Made by a program: the position numbers and the translations under genes. This document shows positions 33,330 through 45,852 of a stretch of DNA of 64,000 bases, one piece after another. Source of the DNA: Sipunculus nudus. Lineage: Eukaryota > Annelida > Sipuncula > Golfingiida > Sipunculidae. A model generated the notes under the pieces. It made no database searches. It was not told the DNA's origin and worked only from the letters and a program-made list of their open reading frames with translations. Every line of letters starts with the position of its first letter. The stretch's first letter is position 1. The stretch is taken from positions 79,851,056 through 79,915,055 of the forward strand of contig CM049310.1 of assembly GCA_026874595.1 (NCBI GenBank), written 5' to 3'.

Positions 33330-36300
33330 CCGGGGCAACTTTGAACGGTGGGCTACAATGAACATTAAAACAAAGATCAAAGTAAAAATATAAAAAGTTA
33401 ATATTATATTGGAATACAATTTAAGTATTACAGGTTAAACAGTAACAAGTATAGATTGTACCATTTACTGTGAGATTAATCTTGCACGTGCGCGAGGATT
33501 TTTTGAACATGTCAAAGTAGCCCCAGCACTAACTTGTATAGTTTGATCAGTACATTTAATGAAATCAATGCTTCATCTAAGTTATTATCAATGTCACACA
33601 TCGTTTTGCACACATGGTCTTAGAATGAACAAAGATTCCGTCACAAAAAATTCTAATCCTGATGAATAGATATCCAAATTTAGGTCTAGTTTTTGACGTA
33701 TTTGGAATATTTGAATTAGGTCCGCAATTTGTAATGTGAAAAAAATCAAGTGTCTCTATTTTTTAAATTCTCATTTTTACCTCCAGTGTTACAAGATGTA
33801 TCGATATTCATTTCCCCTATTCAGATATGAACTAACAACAGAATATATGAAAAAAATATCCTACAGTTATAAAGGCTGTCCACACTTTAGAGCTGTGAAT
33901 ACGACATACTGGATGGGGTAATATTGGTTTCTTTATAGCTACAAGAAATCTTTCCAGTAAATGAAGTAACACTTGTATTTGGACATCAAAATTAAACATA
34001 AGGTGGGGACTGCCGCTTTCTGTAGAATAAGCTGAGCCTGCGTTTGCTTTACATATATGGTTGAGCACGAACACCCAGAAACAAATATTGAAACATTTAA
34101 CATTTTGTTGCACATTTATATGCATTGAGCCACGATGCATTCATACGGGGGGAGGGGGATGGAGGTTATATGGCCATATATACGGGGAAAGGACCGCCGC
34201 ACCGCATTATTATCCTCAGCTGATACTGGTGACTACCCACCCTATTATATTTCTTGTGTTTTAAATCTTCAGTTCGGTAAATAATGTTCTTACAAAATAG
34301 ACTGATTTCTCTAATATTAAATCAGACGCTTTACTAAAAATGTGTTCGGCGTAGTGTTCCTTTAAATAATTGCCTTAGTACCCGTTTAATTTGTGTTAAA
34401 GTGTTATTTTTTATAAATTTATAGACGTTGAGATAAATAAATAAATAAAAAGAAGCGTGTACTCTTAAACTAAAACATTAAAAGAAACGAGTTTCATATT
34501 AAACGATTTAATTTAAACGGATAAAGAAGCAAACATTTTCGTATCCATATCGAAAATTCACCAAACTTATTGTGCAGATTAATTACGGAAAGAATACCGT
34601 AAGTATATCTGCCACGAAGTGAATCATGTCGTTTCTTTAAATATGGATTTTTTAACTGGGTTTTAGCAGTATCTTTTTTTTAAAGAGGGTATTTGTTGAG
34701 AGTCGGTGCTCCGGCTAGTGATATTGTGTCGTAAGACAATAAGGTATTCAATAGGCATCCCTGTTGCTCAAGGTCAAGTTATGCCAATGTAATGTCCAGC
34801 GCTATGGCAGGAAGCGTCTATTGTTACAAGCCTTTTTATTTTACAGCCTGCTCATGAATGTAGATGAACCCGGATTCTCCACCAATGTGTTACAAGGGGG
34901 AATAAGGGGAGTTCTTCCCTGAACATAACACAGTCACACGGCGCGTCAGGTGAATAACTCAGACAAAGTTGGATATTGTGCTGCTTTATTTCCAATTGAC
35001 TTGGTTACATGATGATGATGGCGTGGGTCTGTCTGCCAGTTCAAGCCCAAACAGAGGTTTTGTGTCAGAACTACTACGTCACACACGTTTACATCATCTT
35101 ACACTTTTTCTATTGGATATTGGATGTGTGTCATTGTGACATACCTGAATGTTCAGATAACCATATAATGCTTCGGCTTTCGGACGCGCAAACTTTTTTC
35201 CTGTTTTACCTAAAACTGATGTAATATTATTATATTCCTGTCACTAATATATTCAGGGTATATATTTGTTCCTGATCGATTCTGTGTGACCCAGCTACTT
35301 ACTGACTCACTTTTAATACTGTTTCCCTGTCCTAAATTACTGCCTTATGCGTAGGCCGGTATTCACCGTACCTCTGACTTTAATATCATTTTACACTGAC
35401 ATCCAGATCTAAACCTGGCTTCGGGTGGTGCCTATTATAACAGAATCTATTTGACTTACTTGATTAAGTTTACATTCACATGGCTATGATAGTTGTACCA
35501 GTTTGCAGTAATAACTGGTTGTCTACGTTCAGAAGTTATGTCCATTAAAATGTGTGTGTGTGTGCAGCCAGTGTATTTTAAATGGACTATATTCCTGCTC
35601 TTGTAAGGCCTAACAGGCTGGGAACCATATCTGGCAAGTGGTTGTGATTACCGTCGGTAATTATTAGAAGGTACGCATTTCTGTGATATATTTAATTCCT
35701 ACTGTGATACGTGTTTCTATTCATAAGCGATTCAATGATTTAGTTTGGAAAATTATTAAAATGTGTTAAAATTCAGTATAAATGAACAGATTTCTATGCG
35801 TCAACCTTGCAGGATATTTCCATCTCATAATAGAAAACAATACAGAATTTTAGGTTTAAATTACCAAATGGCCGAAAGATCTGTCCTTTAAATTATACTG
35901 CCAGTCTGACAGTTAAACGTGATAAACAGGGTGCTACAAGGGTCGCGGAAGGCTACTGAACTCCGCCTTATGTCGATTATCCTTTAGCCCCTTAACATGT
36001 CTAAATGATTAAACCTAGTGCTGGCCAGATGTGGCCACGCCTGCATCATTCAAGTGCACGCAGAAGAGTGAGGCCTGAACATTCCCCGCAGTAGGCCAGC
36101 TTACTTTAAAATAGGGGTGACATTTATGGGTCAGTTCAAATATTGATAGCTGAGGGGTAGTAAGCCTGATGCCTTACAACCTTACGGACTTCCACTTTCC
36201 AAGGACGTCTTAGTATAACTACGGGAACAATTGTCTTAACGAGGGGATTCCCGGGGCTTAAATCGGACCTGTAGGCCGAGTGTCTCTAGGACCCACCGAT

Positions 36301-37424
36301 GGCCTCGTGGCCGAATGTCGCTTGGTCCGTTTGCTTAGGGGCCGACTGTCTCTGGGGCCGAGTGTCTCTTGGGCCGAGAGTTCCTGTTACCAGCGCGCCA
36401 TTGCTGCCGTTCACCTTGGCCCATTACCACAAAGATATACATAGATTGGTTCCATATCGACCACCAGGCGTCGCTAATTTAAGGGTCTCGGAAGTTCGCT
36501 ATTTTACAGGTCTGGACGCACAATAATATTACATTGAAGTTAAATAGCGTCAAATACATATAAAGTGCTCTAGGGCGCTGAATATAACATTGTAAAAAAG
36601 GTATGCATGAAATATTACCCTAAAAGCTTTGCGGGACTGCGATACCCACATTTAGAGCACATTTATACCAGCAAAGAAGTCTTTGAAGCAATAAAACGAT
36701 GCTTAGAACTGGTCTATTAAACATTTCAAAATTGTTATTAAGAAGTGAAGTTAATTTAAAATTAGAAAATTAAATGATATAACAGCATCAGTCAAGGTGA
36801 ATTCTTTCCCTATGAAAGCCTCTATGACTAATATGTCCTCACTTGTAACTTGGAAATTGGCAAATTTTTATCCAGATCTGAGTTCAAAACTGCATCTGTA
36901 TCTGCAATGAATTATGACCATCAGTACTTCATCATCCGCAGACATAAATTTTTTCACACTGAGATGACACTGAGCTCAGCAAGCGTATTCCAAATCTCAT
37001 TATATTTTCATATAACACATTTGCCTATGAAATTAATTAATATAGATTTTGAATAAACTGAACCCAGTCTCTGGAGGAAAAAACATTTTTTTTCATTTAT
37101 TTTTCCACACAAAAACATAAGGTTGTGTGATTTGTTAAAAAAAAACTATTGGCACATCTATTGGCAATGTCAACTCTGCAGTGACGTCACACAAAGGGAA
37201 ATCCCCTGAGACTGAAAATTTAAGATCTCATCAAAAGTTTTCTATTTCTGACACTGCTAGCCCCAAATTTTCAGGGAAGAATAAAAACTACATGGATTGT
37301 TATATTTAAGTCATTTCTAAATTTTGTCTGTGACGTCACACATTGCACCAGCGAATCATATCTGGGCCCAGTTTGCTCCGTACACATAACGCCGCCGCGT
37401 TTACCTAACCTCAGTCACTTTAAC
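33330..37424. other. Long stretch without a supported gene
   Basis: AT-rich, with ATAA units at about 34433-34449 and a short cluster of GGGCCGAGTGTCTCT-like repeats at 36267-36385. Possible leader-like frame MMMMAWVCLPVQAQ at 35009 lacks any following exon. No gene called. Confidence 0.4.
36267..36385. repeat. GGCCGA(G/C)TGTCTCT short repeats
   Basis: At least five imperfect occurrences of GGCCGA-TGTC-CT within 120 bases; GC-rich island in AT-rich flanks. Confidence 0.5.
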
Positions 37425-37740
37425 ATGACCTGCCTTCGCAGACTGCTTACAATAAAAAGACAGGACATGATTTCAAACCTCCCTAGCATTAACACATAAC
37501 TGAAGAAACCACAGCTACGATGGGCAGGTCATGTTACTCTGCTGCCTGACACACTAGACCGCCTATAAGCAACTATTTATCGGAGAGTTCCAAGGAAGCA
37601 GGCGTTTGAGGCGCTGCCCGACCAAGAAAAAGGTACGAAGACGTTCTCAAGTTCTCACTGAAAGCTTTGGGATTGGGAAATCAATGACCACGACCGCGTA
37701 CAATGGCGAAGTCACGATAGGCTGAGATGCAGAGGACATT
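37425..37740 (+). mobile_element. LINE C-terminal remnant (RTE/BovB-like style)
   Basis: Across frame shifts it reads L-R-R-L-L-T-I, L-R-W-A-G-H-V, L-L-P-D-T-L-D, Y-R-R-V-P-R-K-Q, L-W-D-W-E and H-D-R-V-Q-W-R: the order found at the end of non-LTR polymerases whose tail carries a conserved R-W-x-G-H-V motif. This style differs from the fragments at 8.3 and 16 kb. Confidence 0.65.
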
Positions 37741-38395
37741 AGTCGCACAACATAAAGATAACATACTATGGAAAGCACTGTTTGCTTGTATATCACTGAT
37801 AGCACATAGTCTAAGGTGGCCCGTCTGCCAAACATACTTCTGTGCAAGGATCGGCCTCACTTTAGTCATCATCTGAGCTATAGCGATCATTCTTCGTCCG
37901 GCGTCCGTCTGTCCGACCGTCTGGCACAAATCGTAAACACTTGACCTGGATCTTCAAATTAATATCCAGGGAGGTCCATAAAAAATCTTCTTGAAAACCT
38001 GAAATTAGGTCTCTGTTTCTCATATCCTTAGAGCTATGGGGCTCCGAAGTACCCCCAAGAATAATGCAAAATTTGATACAAAAGCTCAAGTATCTGAATA
38101 ACTACTGCATTGATCACCATGATTCTTTGCATGATTATTGATCATGGGATGTCCCATATCTTCCTGCAGACTGGTGGCGCTTCTTTATTTTTTCCAATTT
38201 TTACGATTTTGTTTTCTCTTTTTTTCAGACCTGCAATGAAAATGTCATCTGTCATTAGGGCACACATCGTAACCACTGGACTTGGAATCTTCAAACTTAA
38301 TATCTAGGGAGGTCCATAAAAAACTCCTCGAAAACTTAAAACCTTGAAATTAGGTCTCTGTTACCATATCCTTTGAGTTATGGGGCTCCGAAGAA

Positions 38396-38411
38396 CCCCC
38401 CCCCCCCCCCC
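38396..38411. repeat. Poly-C expansion inside R1
   Basis: A 16-base C-run at the homologous AGTACCCCC site; a 14-base run follows in the next unit at 38748-38761. Confidence 0.95.
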
Positions 38412-38528
38412 AGAATAATGCAAAATTTTATACAAAATTCTTTGCATGAATATTGATCATGGAATGTTCCATCACTTCCTGCAGACTGGTGGCGCCACCT
38501 GTATTTTTCCCAATTTTTACGAATTTTT

Positions 38529-38557
38529 AGCTCAGCTGACTGAAAGTCAACTGAGCT
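38529..38557. other. R1 terminal hairpin
   Basis: AGCTCAG-C-TGACT / loop GAA / AGTCA-A-CTGAGCT: a 13-base stem with one mismatch. The same 29-base structure is inverted at 14519-14547. Confidence 0.85.
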
Positions 38558-41394
38558 ATAGCGATCACCCTTTGTCCGGCGTCCGTCCGTCTTGCCGTCT
38601 GGCCGTCCGTTAACAGGGCACAAATCGTAACCACAGAACCTGGAATCTTCTAGCTTAACATCCAGAGAGGTGCATGAAAAATCTCCTTGGAAACCTGAAA
38701 TTAGGTCTGTGTCACCCATATTCTTTGAGCTATGGGTCTCATAAGTACCCCCCCCCCCCCCAGAATAAATTTGATACTAATGCTTCAGTATCCGAATAAC
38801 TACTGTCTTTATCACTATGATTCTTTGCATGAATATTGATCATGGAGTGTTCCGTCAGTTCCTGCAAACTGGTGGCGCCATTTGTATTTTTTTTCTAATT
38901 TTTACGATTTTTTCTCTATTTTTGATACCTTCAAAGAAGCTGTCACCTGTTAACAGGGCACAAATCATAACCACTTGACCTTTAATTTTCTAACTTGACA
39001 TCAAAGAAGGTCCATGAAAAGTCTCTATGGAAATCTCAAATAAGGTCTCTGTTATCCATATCCTTTTCGCTATGGGGCTCGTAAGTAACCCACAGAATAA
39101 TTAAAAATGTGATACAAAAACTCTACGTTAGTTTCCAGATAACTTCTCTGAGACCCTTGGACTGACCTTTTCGAAACCTAGCATAGTTGTCCCTTCACCT
39201 ATGTTGTTGTGCCTAACAAAGTCAGATGGTACCACCAGCAATCTTTTCTGTGCCGTATGAATCTGGGTGTCTTTTAGACAACAGATCTTGGATCTCTCTA
39301 TCTCACAGTTGTAACTGGTGGCGCCACCTACAATACTTTTTGCGTAGTGTCCATCTGTTCTTTTGCCATATGTTCGTCTTAGTGGTTCTTCGATGTATTA
39401 GGTTGAAATTGTGCATGTTCATAGATCCTCAACATCTACATCTCATAAAAAAGACTGGTGGCGCCGTCTGCAGTCATTTTCGCATGGCGTTCATCGGTAC
39501 ATTTGCATTTTGTGAAAATTGCTCATATCTCAGGAATGGTTCAAGATATTGGTCTGAAATTTGGCATGTCCATTCATCTGGGAAAGTTTTCTGGTAAACC
39601 AGACAGATGGCGTCACCCAATTTAGTAGGATAAATGAATGCCCTTTCTCAGGAGTGACTTGCCATATTTGCCTGAAATTGTCCAAATCCGTACATCTTGG
39701 ACTCCTCCGTCTTCTACTCAAGACTGGTGCAGCCACCTGCAATCATTTTCCTGTGGCATCCATCCGTACATCGGCTTTGGGTGAAAATTGCTCATATCTC
39801 AGGAGTGGTTCAAGGTCTGAAATTTGGCATGTCCATCCATCTTGGAAAATTTTTTTGTATATCAGACAGGTGGCACCATCTACCTTCCTGTCTCTGTAGA
39901 ATAAATTAATGCTCTTTTCTCAAGAATGGTGTGCCGTATTGGCCTGAAATTCTGCATGTCCTTAGATCTTGGCCTGCTCCTTCCTGTACTCAATACTGGT
40001 GGCGCCATCTGCAATTGTTTTCCTGTGGCGTCCACACGTACATGTGCTTTGGGGGAAAATTGCACATATCTCAGGAATGGTTCAAGATATTGGTCTGCAA
40101 TTTGGCATGTCAATCTGTCTTGGAGAGTTTTCTTGTAAATTTCTAAGGACTCTTCATAAAATTTATGATTTTTTGGCACTCTCTCTCATTTTTCTCATGG
40201 TTCAACATTCCTTGCATACAGCTGAGCGTCATGGCCCATGGGCCACTAGTTGGTAGAGTCATAGAAAGCTAAGGTTGGTCTTGTGGCCAAGTATCATGCC
40301 GAGGGCTGATTCTTCTTCTGCAAAATAGTTTTTTTTTCAAATTCTGTATTATTGCACAAAACTGATTCTAAGGTGCCCTTTGTTCAAGGTAACTTAAATG
40401 ATTTTTGGCTGAATTATTGGACCTTTAACCTTGAAAGGACTGGGAGATACTTTGGAAAACAGAGCTGGTAGATTTATAGTAGTAACATACTGAGCTGTCT
40501 GGGTACATAAGCAGAGCTGTACAGGTAACATAAATAATTTGTGTCTACAAATAGCTTGGCAGACTGCCAACTATTTCAGATTTGGCAACAGGCCTAGTTG
40601 CAGTCTGAATCTATTTATAGCGTTGACAGACTGCCATCTGTATTAGATTAGGCAACAGGTTTAGAGACACTCAGTGCAGTAGCTACACCTAGCACTTAGC
40701 CACCATTGACTTAGGGGGCAACTGCCTTTCTCGGGTGAGCTTGGTCAGCTGAGTGAACCCAATTCGAGAGAAGTTTGATGTATCAATCGGCCTGAAATTT
40801 TGGTATGTCCATGCATCTTTGACGCTCTCTTGTACACAAGACTGGGGTCGCCATCTGCAATGATTTTTGCACATTGCTTATTTCTTAGGAGGGATTTGAT
40901 CAGCCTGAAATTGTGTTTATTTGTAAATTTTGGATAGCTTCGTCATACACATGTGGGGTATTTCAGGAGCGACGTTTGTGTGATTGGAGCTTGTAAACAG
41001 GTTCAAAATATTTAGTTCTTTGTTTGCTTTGTACATGTACATGTCACAAATTTACTTGAAAAGTAATCAAGTACTTTTCCAATAATGATCAAACATGTTA
41101 TCATTGAAGCATAAAACATGATGTATATCCCATTGTACAGGTTCACATTAGGTCTGTAGGCATTGTTTTAAATAAAAGAACAAGCAAATTTGTTTCAGTG
41201 TGGTTTGTTTATGTCGCTTTATAAAATGATATAACTGATGGAAGACAGGCCTGGTCTGGTTGGTCAGTCTTAAGCAGAGTGGACTGAAAGTCATCTAATT
41301 TTGTGAATTGGGGGAGAAAACATGATTTTTAAGCACTCAGTGAGCCAGAAGGGGGCACAAATTGGATCCATTTTGCCTATACTCCTCATACATG

Positions 41395-41668
41395 ACTTTC
41401 AGGGAGGTCCATAAAAAATCTCCTTGGAAACCTAAAATAATCTCCCTGTGACCTATTTTCTACCAGCTGTGAAAGTACATGATTTTAACATTCTTTTAGC
41501 TAGATAGGTACAAATGGTATTAGCTGGATGTAGAACAATTTACTGTAACGTATATCTAAGGTCTGATGGCAAAATGGATAATTATGAGCACTCCGGGAGT
41601 CATTTTGCCTTTGTTTAAAGCTTCTTGAATTCAGCTGAGCGTCATGGCCCATGGGTCACTTGTTAACA
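41395..41668 (+). repeat. R1 element, 3' fragment
   Basis: GACTTTCAGGGAGGTCCATA...CTCCTTGGAAACCTAAAAT, then the end CAGCTGAGCGTCATGGCCCATGGGTCACTTGTT. It fixes the right boundary of the family. Confidence 0.7.
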
Positions 41669-43139
41669 TATATCACGAAACAAGGAAGTAGTTATGAACC
41701 AAAACCTTCACCTGGTCCCTTTTTAAATTGAGCCCTTCATGCTTACCCTATTTCGTCACAGGTCACATCTAGAACATAGCCACCCCAATGAATGCAAATG
41801 AATGCATAGCTTGGATAAAAAAAATGTAAAATGTCACAATTATTTTTTTTTCAAATCCTTTGAAAAATATTATGTGTTATTTACAAAACATTTAAAACAG
41901 TCCAAGATCGTTTTTGTTTATCTCCTGTCAACTTTATATCTCAATCGGTTCCAAGCGTTACTGAGAGAGAAGGAAGAGGGAGACAAACGAGAGAGATAGA
42001 TTATAACGACAATAGCTGCCCAACAAACACTCCACATTATATATGATGAATGAATGACCTACGTTAGTGTGGTTGTCAAATCTTGGTAGGTGAATATTTT
42101 ATCTCTGGTGAAAATGGACGTAAGTTCAGCAAGGCAGTCTGACTACCTGCATCAGACCAACCGTACCTGTTCAAGCGTGTATTTGTTATATATTTTGCCG
42201 TCAGGTGACAGAAAATACAACTGTTTTACATGTACTACCATTTTCCGAAAAATGCACACCCATTGGCCTATCTATATATTTGCTCTTCCCCATTGCAATG
42301 TTTATGCACTCAAGGCCGAGCATGTTTTTTTTTTTTTGTTTTTTTTTTTTTTTATTTTTTTTTGGGGGGGGGGGGGGGTTGGTTACCTTTTTACAATACA
42401 TTAAGATTAACTTAGTTTTGTGTTGAACTCGAAAAGGCAAGTTTATAAAGCCCAAAACACACAAAAGAAAAAGTCGCACTACTCTATTTATCAATGACAA
42501 AACAGACTTACGCGCGCTTCACGCGTTGAGCGTCAGCTATCGCTCCTGAAGCGATTTTTCACGCGTTACGCGCTTGCCGCTTGGTGATTCCTGAAAATGA
42601 CATAACTTAAGAGAGGGTTTCCTCCCCTGTACTCGCATTCTATATTAAAGAGCGGGTGGAACGTATTTTATGATTCTTTGAACAATAATTATTGATTTGT
42701 ATCTGGATAGAAAACGTGGAACAAAGCAACACAAATTTTATAAATATCGTTAAGAATTGTGAGTTATGTCATATTTAGAACATGTTTGGTCACTAACAGA
42801 TACATATTTGTATACAAATAATCCCATGCTAATTATCAAAATGGCCGCTAGGGCACAATCAGTTACTTTCTTTCGATTTCTTTTTTTGTATATCATTTTA
42901 CGACAGGGCAATTTCTTTTTTTTAGCCGTGGGCATTGCCATTCACTGTTATTAGGGACCGCATTTGTTCTAAAGCTGACCTATGAACCATGACAAACATT
43001 TCCTATGTAGTCGTGTACACGACATATTATTTTGTTGTTGGAGGTAATCGCCTCCATTTTTAATGCTAGCTTAACTATGTAAATCTGCAGAATTCCATTC
43101 TGGTATCGGACTACATAATCGGGCAGTAGCACACCCTAC
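41669..43139. other. Intergenic
   Basis: No gene. A T-run followed by a G-run at 42324-42378 and a CGCG-rich patch at 42508-42585 with two TTCACGCGTT copies. Confidence 0.5.
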
Positions 43140-43405
43140 TGATCATTTTTTTTTATATCCTGGCGTTAAACAAGTCCGGTGACTACTGCACCTGCGGGCC
43201 CTGGGTTTGTAATCTTCCAAATTGCTATATAATAACACCGAGGAACCCCCGAAAGGGGTACTCTTTTGTGAGTGTAACCCAGCCGTTGGACACAGCGTTC
43301 CCAATGAGCCTGCACCCTTGGTAGGGGTCGATCGTTGAAAAAAGAAACCAGTATCTCCCGGCATTGAGTCCTGTGCTCTACTCCTAGACAACAGGCGCCG
43401 ATATA
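43140..43405 (-). mobile_element. tRNA-derived SINE (type 2)
   Basis: Minus strand: GGCGCCTGTTGTCTAGGAGT, AGAGCACAGGACTCAATGCC, GGGAGATACTGG then T-rich, closely tRNA-like across acceptor, D-arm and anticodon arm (A-box TAGGAGTAGAGC). The B-box is eroded. The body ends GCCAGGATATAAAAAAAAA, an A-tail. Frames of 80-104 codons inside it are incidental. Confidence 0.65.
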
Positions 43406-44370
43406 CGCCACATAGTTTATTTAGACTCTTTGGGGAGCTTGTCGCGTCTGATAACAATCTGTTTATTTTTTTTATGATTTATTCAGTGTGCATGGCTATG
43501 AAGTCCATATCCCTATAAGCGTTTTTAAAGATTTTAACATAATCGGTTAAATGATCCTGAACTCGGAACATCAAATATGTTAAAACAACAAGTTCCATTA
43601 GCATTGTCATTAACATGATTAATTTATTAACTGTTTTCACCAGCCAAGATAAAACATCTATCGGTACATGTGTATAATTTGGGTTAATGTTTGTTTTATC
43701 ATGTCATGACGGTTATGTAAACATTCAGCGATATCAGATATTTATATTCAATTTAATGCATGGTTTCATTTTTTTCTGACTTTACCCAGAACATTAAAAA
43801 CTCGTTGGAGACACACCGCTGTTCACGGAGGAATATTGTTAGCTAGGTTTAATGAACGAGTTAGAAATAATGGATAGAAGCCATTGTATTTTTAAAATAA
43901 AGAATTGCACGGCACGGGTGTAAACTAGTAATGAGGTCAAGTAAACTGCCGCCGTGAAAATGTTCATCACCGATATGATACTAGTATATATATGCGACTG
44001 TCTGTAATGGAGTATTACAACACTTTCTGTCAATCTGTCAGACATATTCCCCTGATTTAATAATAATGTAACATACATACGGTAAACATATATCATTTCA
44101 ACGAAATATGATTTTGATTAAACTTGAGTCATTAATGTTTGTGATTTTAAATTTATCGGGTTATGGCGACCTCGCTGAGAGTGGAACTTCAGCTTATATC
44201 CAATCTCAGGAATGCAGGCCTCCCTAATCCGGGCGGTCCTTAATGTGGGGTAATCCCAAACCTATGTTTTCATTCACTTTTTGGCTAATATTCCCAGGTT
44301 CACTGGTGCATTATATATGTTTCCCAACAAGTGTTTCCATTCACTTGTTTGGCCTATATGGTCATACCAT
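43406..44370. other. Intergenic
   Basis: AT-rich, nothing recognised. Confidence 0.5.
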
Positions 44371-44570
44371 TCGGGTATATATGAGTGCTCTTTAGTGAAT
44401 ATTCCTGGAAGTCCTTCCTGGTTCCGGATCATAAGCCAGACCCTAATCGATTCGTCGTTGGCCCCTTCCCGAGGTTCTCTGAAAATTTCACGGGATTCCT
44501 TTAATAATAATGCCAGTTATAATATGAACAAACAGACACACACCTATACGGTAATAAACGCATACGCTTA
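44370..44570 (-). repeat. Dispersed repeat with GTTCGTGTGTG / GATTAGATTTTGG motif
   Basis: Minus-strand reading: GCGTTTATTACC...GTGTGTCTGTTTG, CCCGTGAAATTTTCAGAGA, GAATCGATTAGGGTCTGG. Same family as 45485-45790. Confidence 0.6.
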
Positions 44571-44756
44571 GGCAACAAAAATAATCCCATTATCTGAATG
44601 GCGCCCGATTTAACATTTTAGTCTGCACTCAATTAACCACGCAGGCATGGTTATATAAAAAAGACTTACAAAGCTTGGTGAGTCAATGAACGAGTTGAAA
44701 AATTCATAACTACGCACGTGTTTACGTCACTAAATAGCTTAAACGCAAAGACCATT

Positions 44757-45080
44757 CTTCCATCAGAGGTTTCTACTCAAAAAGAACCTCTACCAGTTTG
44801 GCCGTGTGGGACGGTCGGGAATACTTGCCTCAACTGCAGAAATTAAAATATTTTTTTTACCATCCTAGGAGACATCTTCTGCTCACCAGTCATGCGTTCT
44901 TTTATGCGTACATAATTTAACTTATTCCATGAACAGCTTGCAAAATAGCCATAGTTATGTAATTTGCCATTAAAACATTTTTGTCCAATATATTTGAACG
45001 GAATACTTTAACTTCTTTACTACATATATACCTACGCGTATTTAAAAGCCCCGGTGCATTCTGGGTGCCAGCAGAGTTGT
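44757..45080. repeat. Dispersed repeat, copy b
   Basis: Diverged partner of 30115-30450 in the same strand, with matching order of conserved words ending GCCCCGGTGCATTCTGGGTG. Confidence 0.7.
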
Positions 45081-45484
45081 ACTCGCAAAACTTTAGAGGA
45101 AAAATATAAATATTTTATTATAAGTTAATTTAACAAAAAATCTTATTTGTATCCGCACCGGTATCGAAACATGCCACCATTTTGCCTCTTTGGTTGTTTG
45201 TTGGTTGGCTATGTTTGTCTTTTAGCAACTTTACTCAAAAAAATTATGAACGATTTTTTTATGAAATTATGTGGAGATTCGGGTACAGTCTTTTGCACAG
45301 ACACACTGTGGCGCTGAGGACAGATTCGGGTAGCAAGCAAGGAAGAACCCATTATTTTTTTAGGTAATCCACACCACCATTATGATATTTTTATTATAAG
45401 TTTCGCCATGTTAGCCCTGCTTTTTGCGAGATCGTCGAAGAGCATATACCAGAGTGTGTACAGGATGCTAGAGGCATACAGTGC

Positions 45485-45790
45485 TTCTTGTGGTCTCCGT
45501 CAGCAGGGTATGCGTTCATGACCGTTCGTGTGTATGTTTGTTTGTGTGTGTCTTTTTCTTCATGACATAACTCACACAATAATCAATGGAATCTCATGAA
45601 ATTTTCAGGGCATTTCCGAAATGGACCAATGAAGAATTGATTAGATTTTGGTGTGGATCCGACACATGATCCTGATTCAGAAGCCTGATCAAGGGTCACT
45701 CTCAAATGTACAGAGAATATGGATGAACAAGTGAATACAAACACGCACTTGGGAGCTTCCAGAATAGGGGAAGGATGCAGACTGAGCTTT
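45485..45790 (+). repeat. Dispersed repeat with GTTCGTGTGTATG / GATTAGATTTTGG motif
   Basis: GGTATGCGTTCATGACCGTT, CATGACATAACTCACACAAT, TGAAATTTTCAGGGCATTTC, GAAGAATTGATTAGATTTTG, GTGTGGATCCG. Further pieces at 46165-46225 and 58115-58255. Non-coding dispersed family. Confidence 0.65.
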
Positions 45791-45852
45791 AGGTGATCAA
45801 GTGATATTGGTTACCAGCTTGTGGGGTGAAGGTAGTGAAAACACCCACTATA

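Larger units (their letters stand above)
37868..40254 (+). repeat. R1 element, longest copy
   Basis: Starts CTGAGCTATAGCGATCATTC then GTCCGGCGTCCGTCTGTCCG, ends CAGCTGAGCGTCATGGCCCATGGGCCACTAGT. Inside are at least four tandem units of roughly 350-400 bases (starting near 37925, 38260, 38610 and 38955; GGGCACAAATCGTAACC to TTTTTCAGACC), then four or five shorter units of about 200-230 bases built on TGGTGGCGCC(A)CCTGCAAT and GAAAATTGCTCATATCTCAGGA (39300-40150). A full terminal hairpin at 38529-38557 shows that a second element copy starts inside. Confidence 0.8.

Noticed and set aside
34165-34262. S-A-D-T-G-D-Y-P-P-Y-Y stretch resembling an Ig F strand
   Set aside because: No cysteine at the required position and no upstream Ig framework; probably chance.
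35009-35224. MMMMAWVCLPVQAQ leader-like start
   Set aside because: Starts in an ATG/GAT repeat, and no following exon or donor supports it.
43143-43457. Minus-strand frames of 81 and 104 codons
   Set aside because: They fall inside the tRNA-derived SINE.
44281-44571. H-S-G-I-Y-E-C stretch resembling an Ig F strand
   Set aside because: It lies in a dispersed non-coding repeat read antisense; no B-strand cysteine or Ig framework around it.
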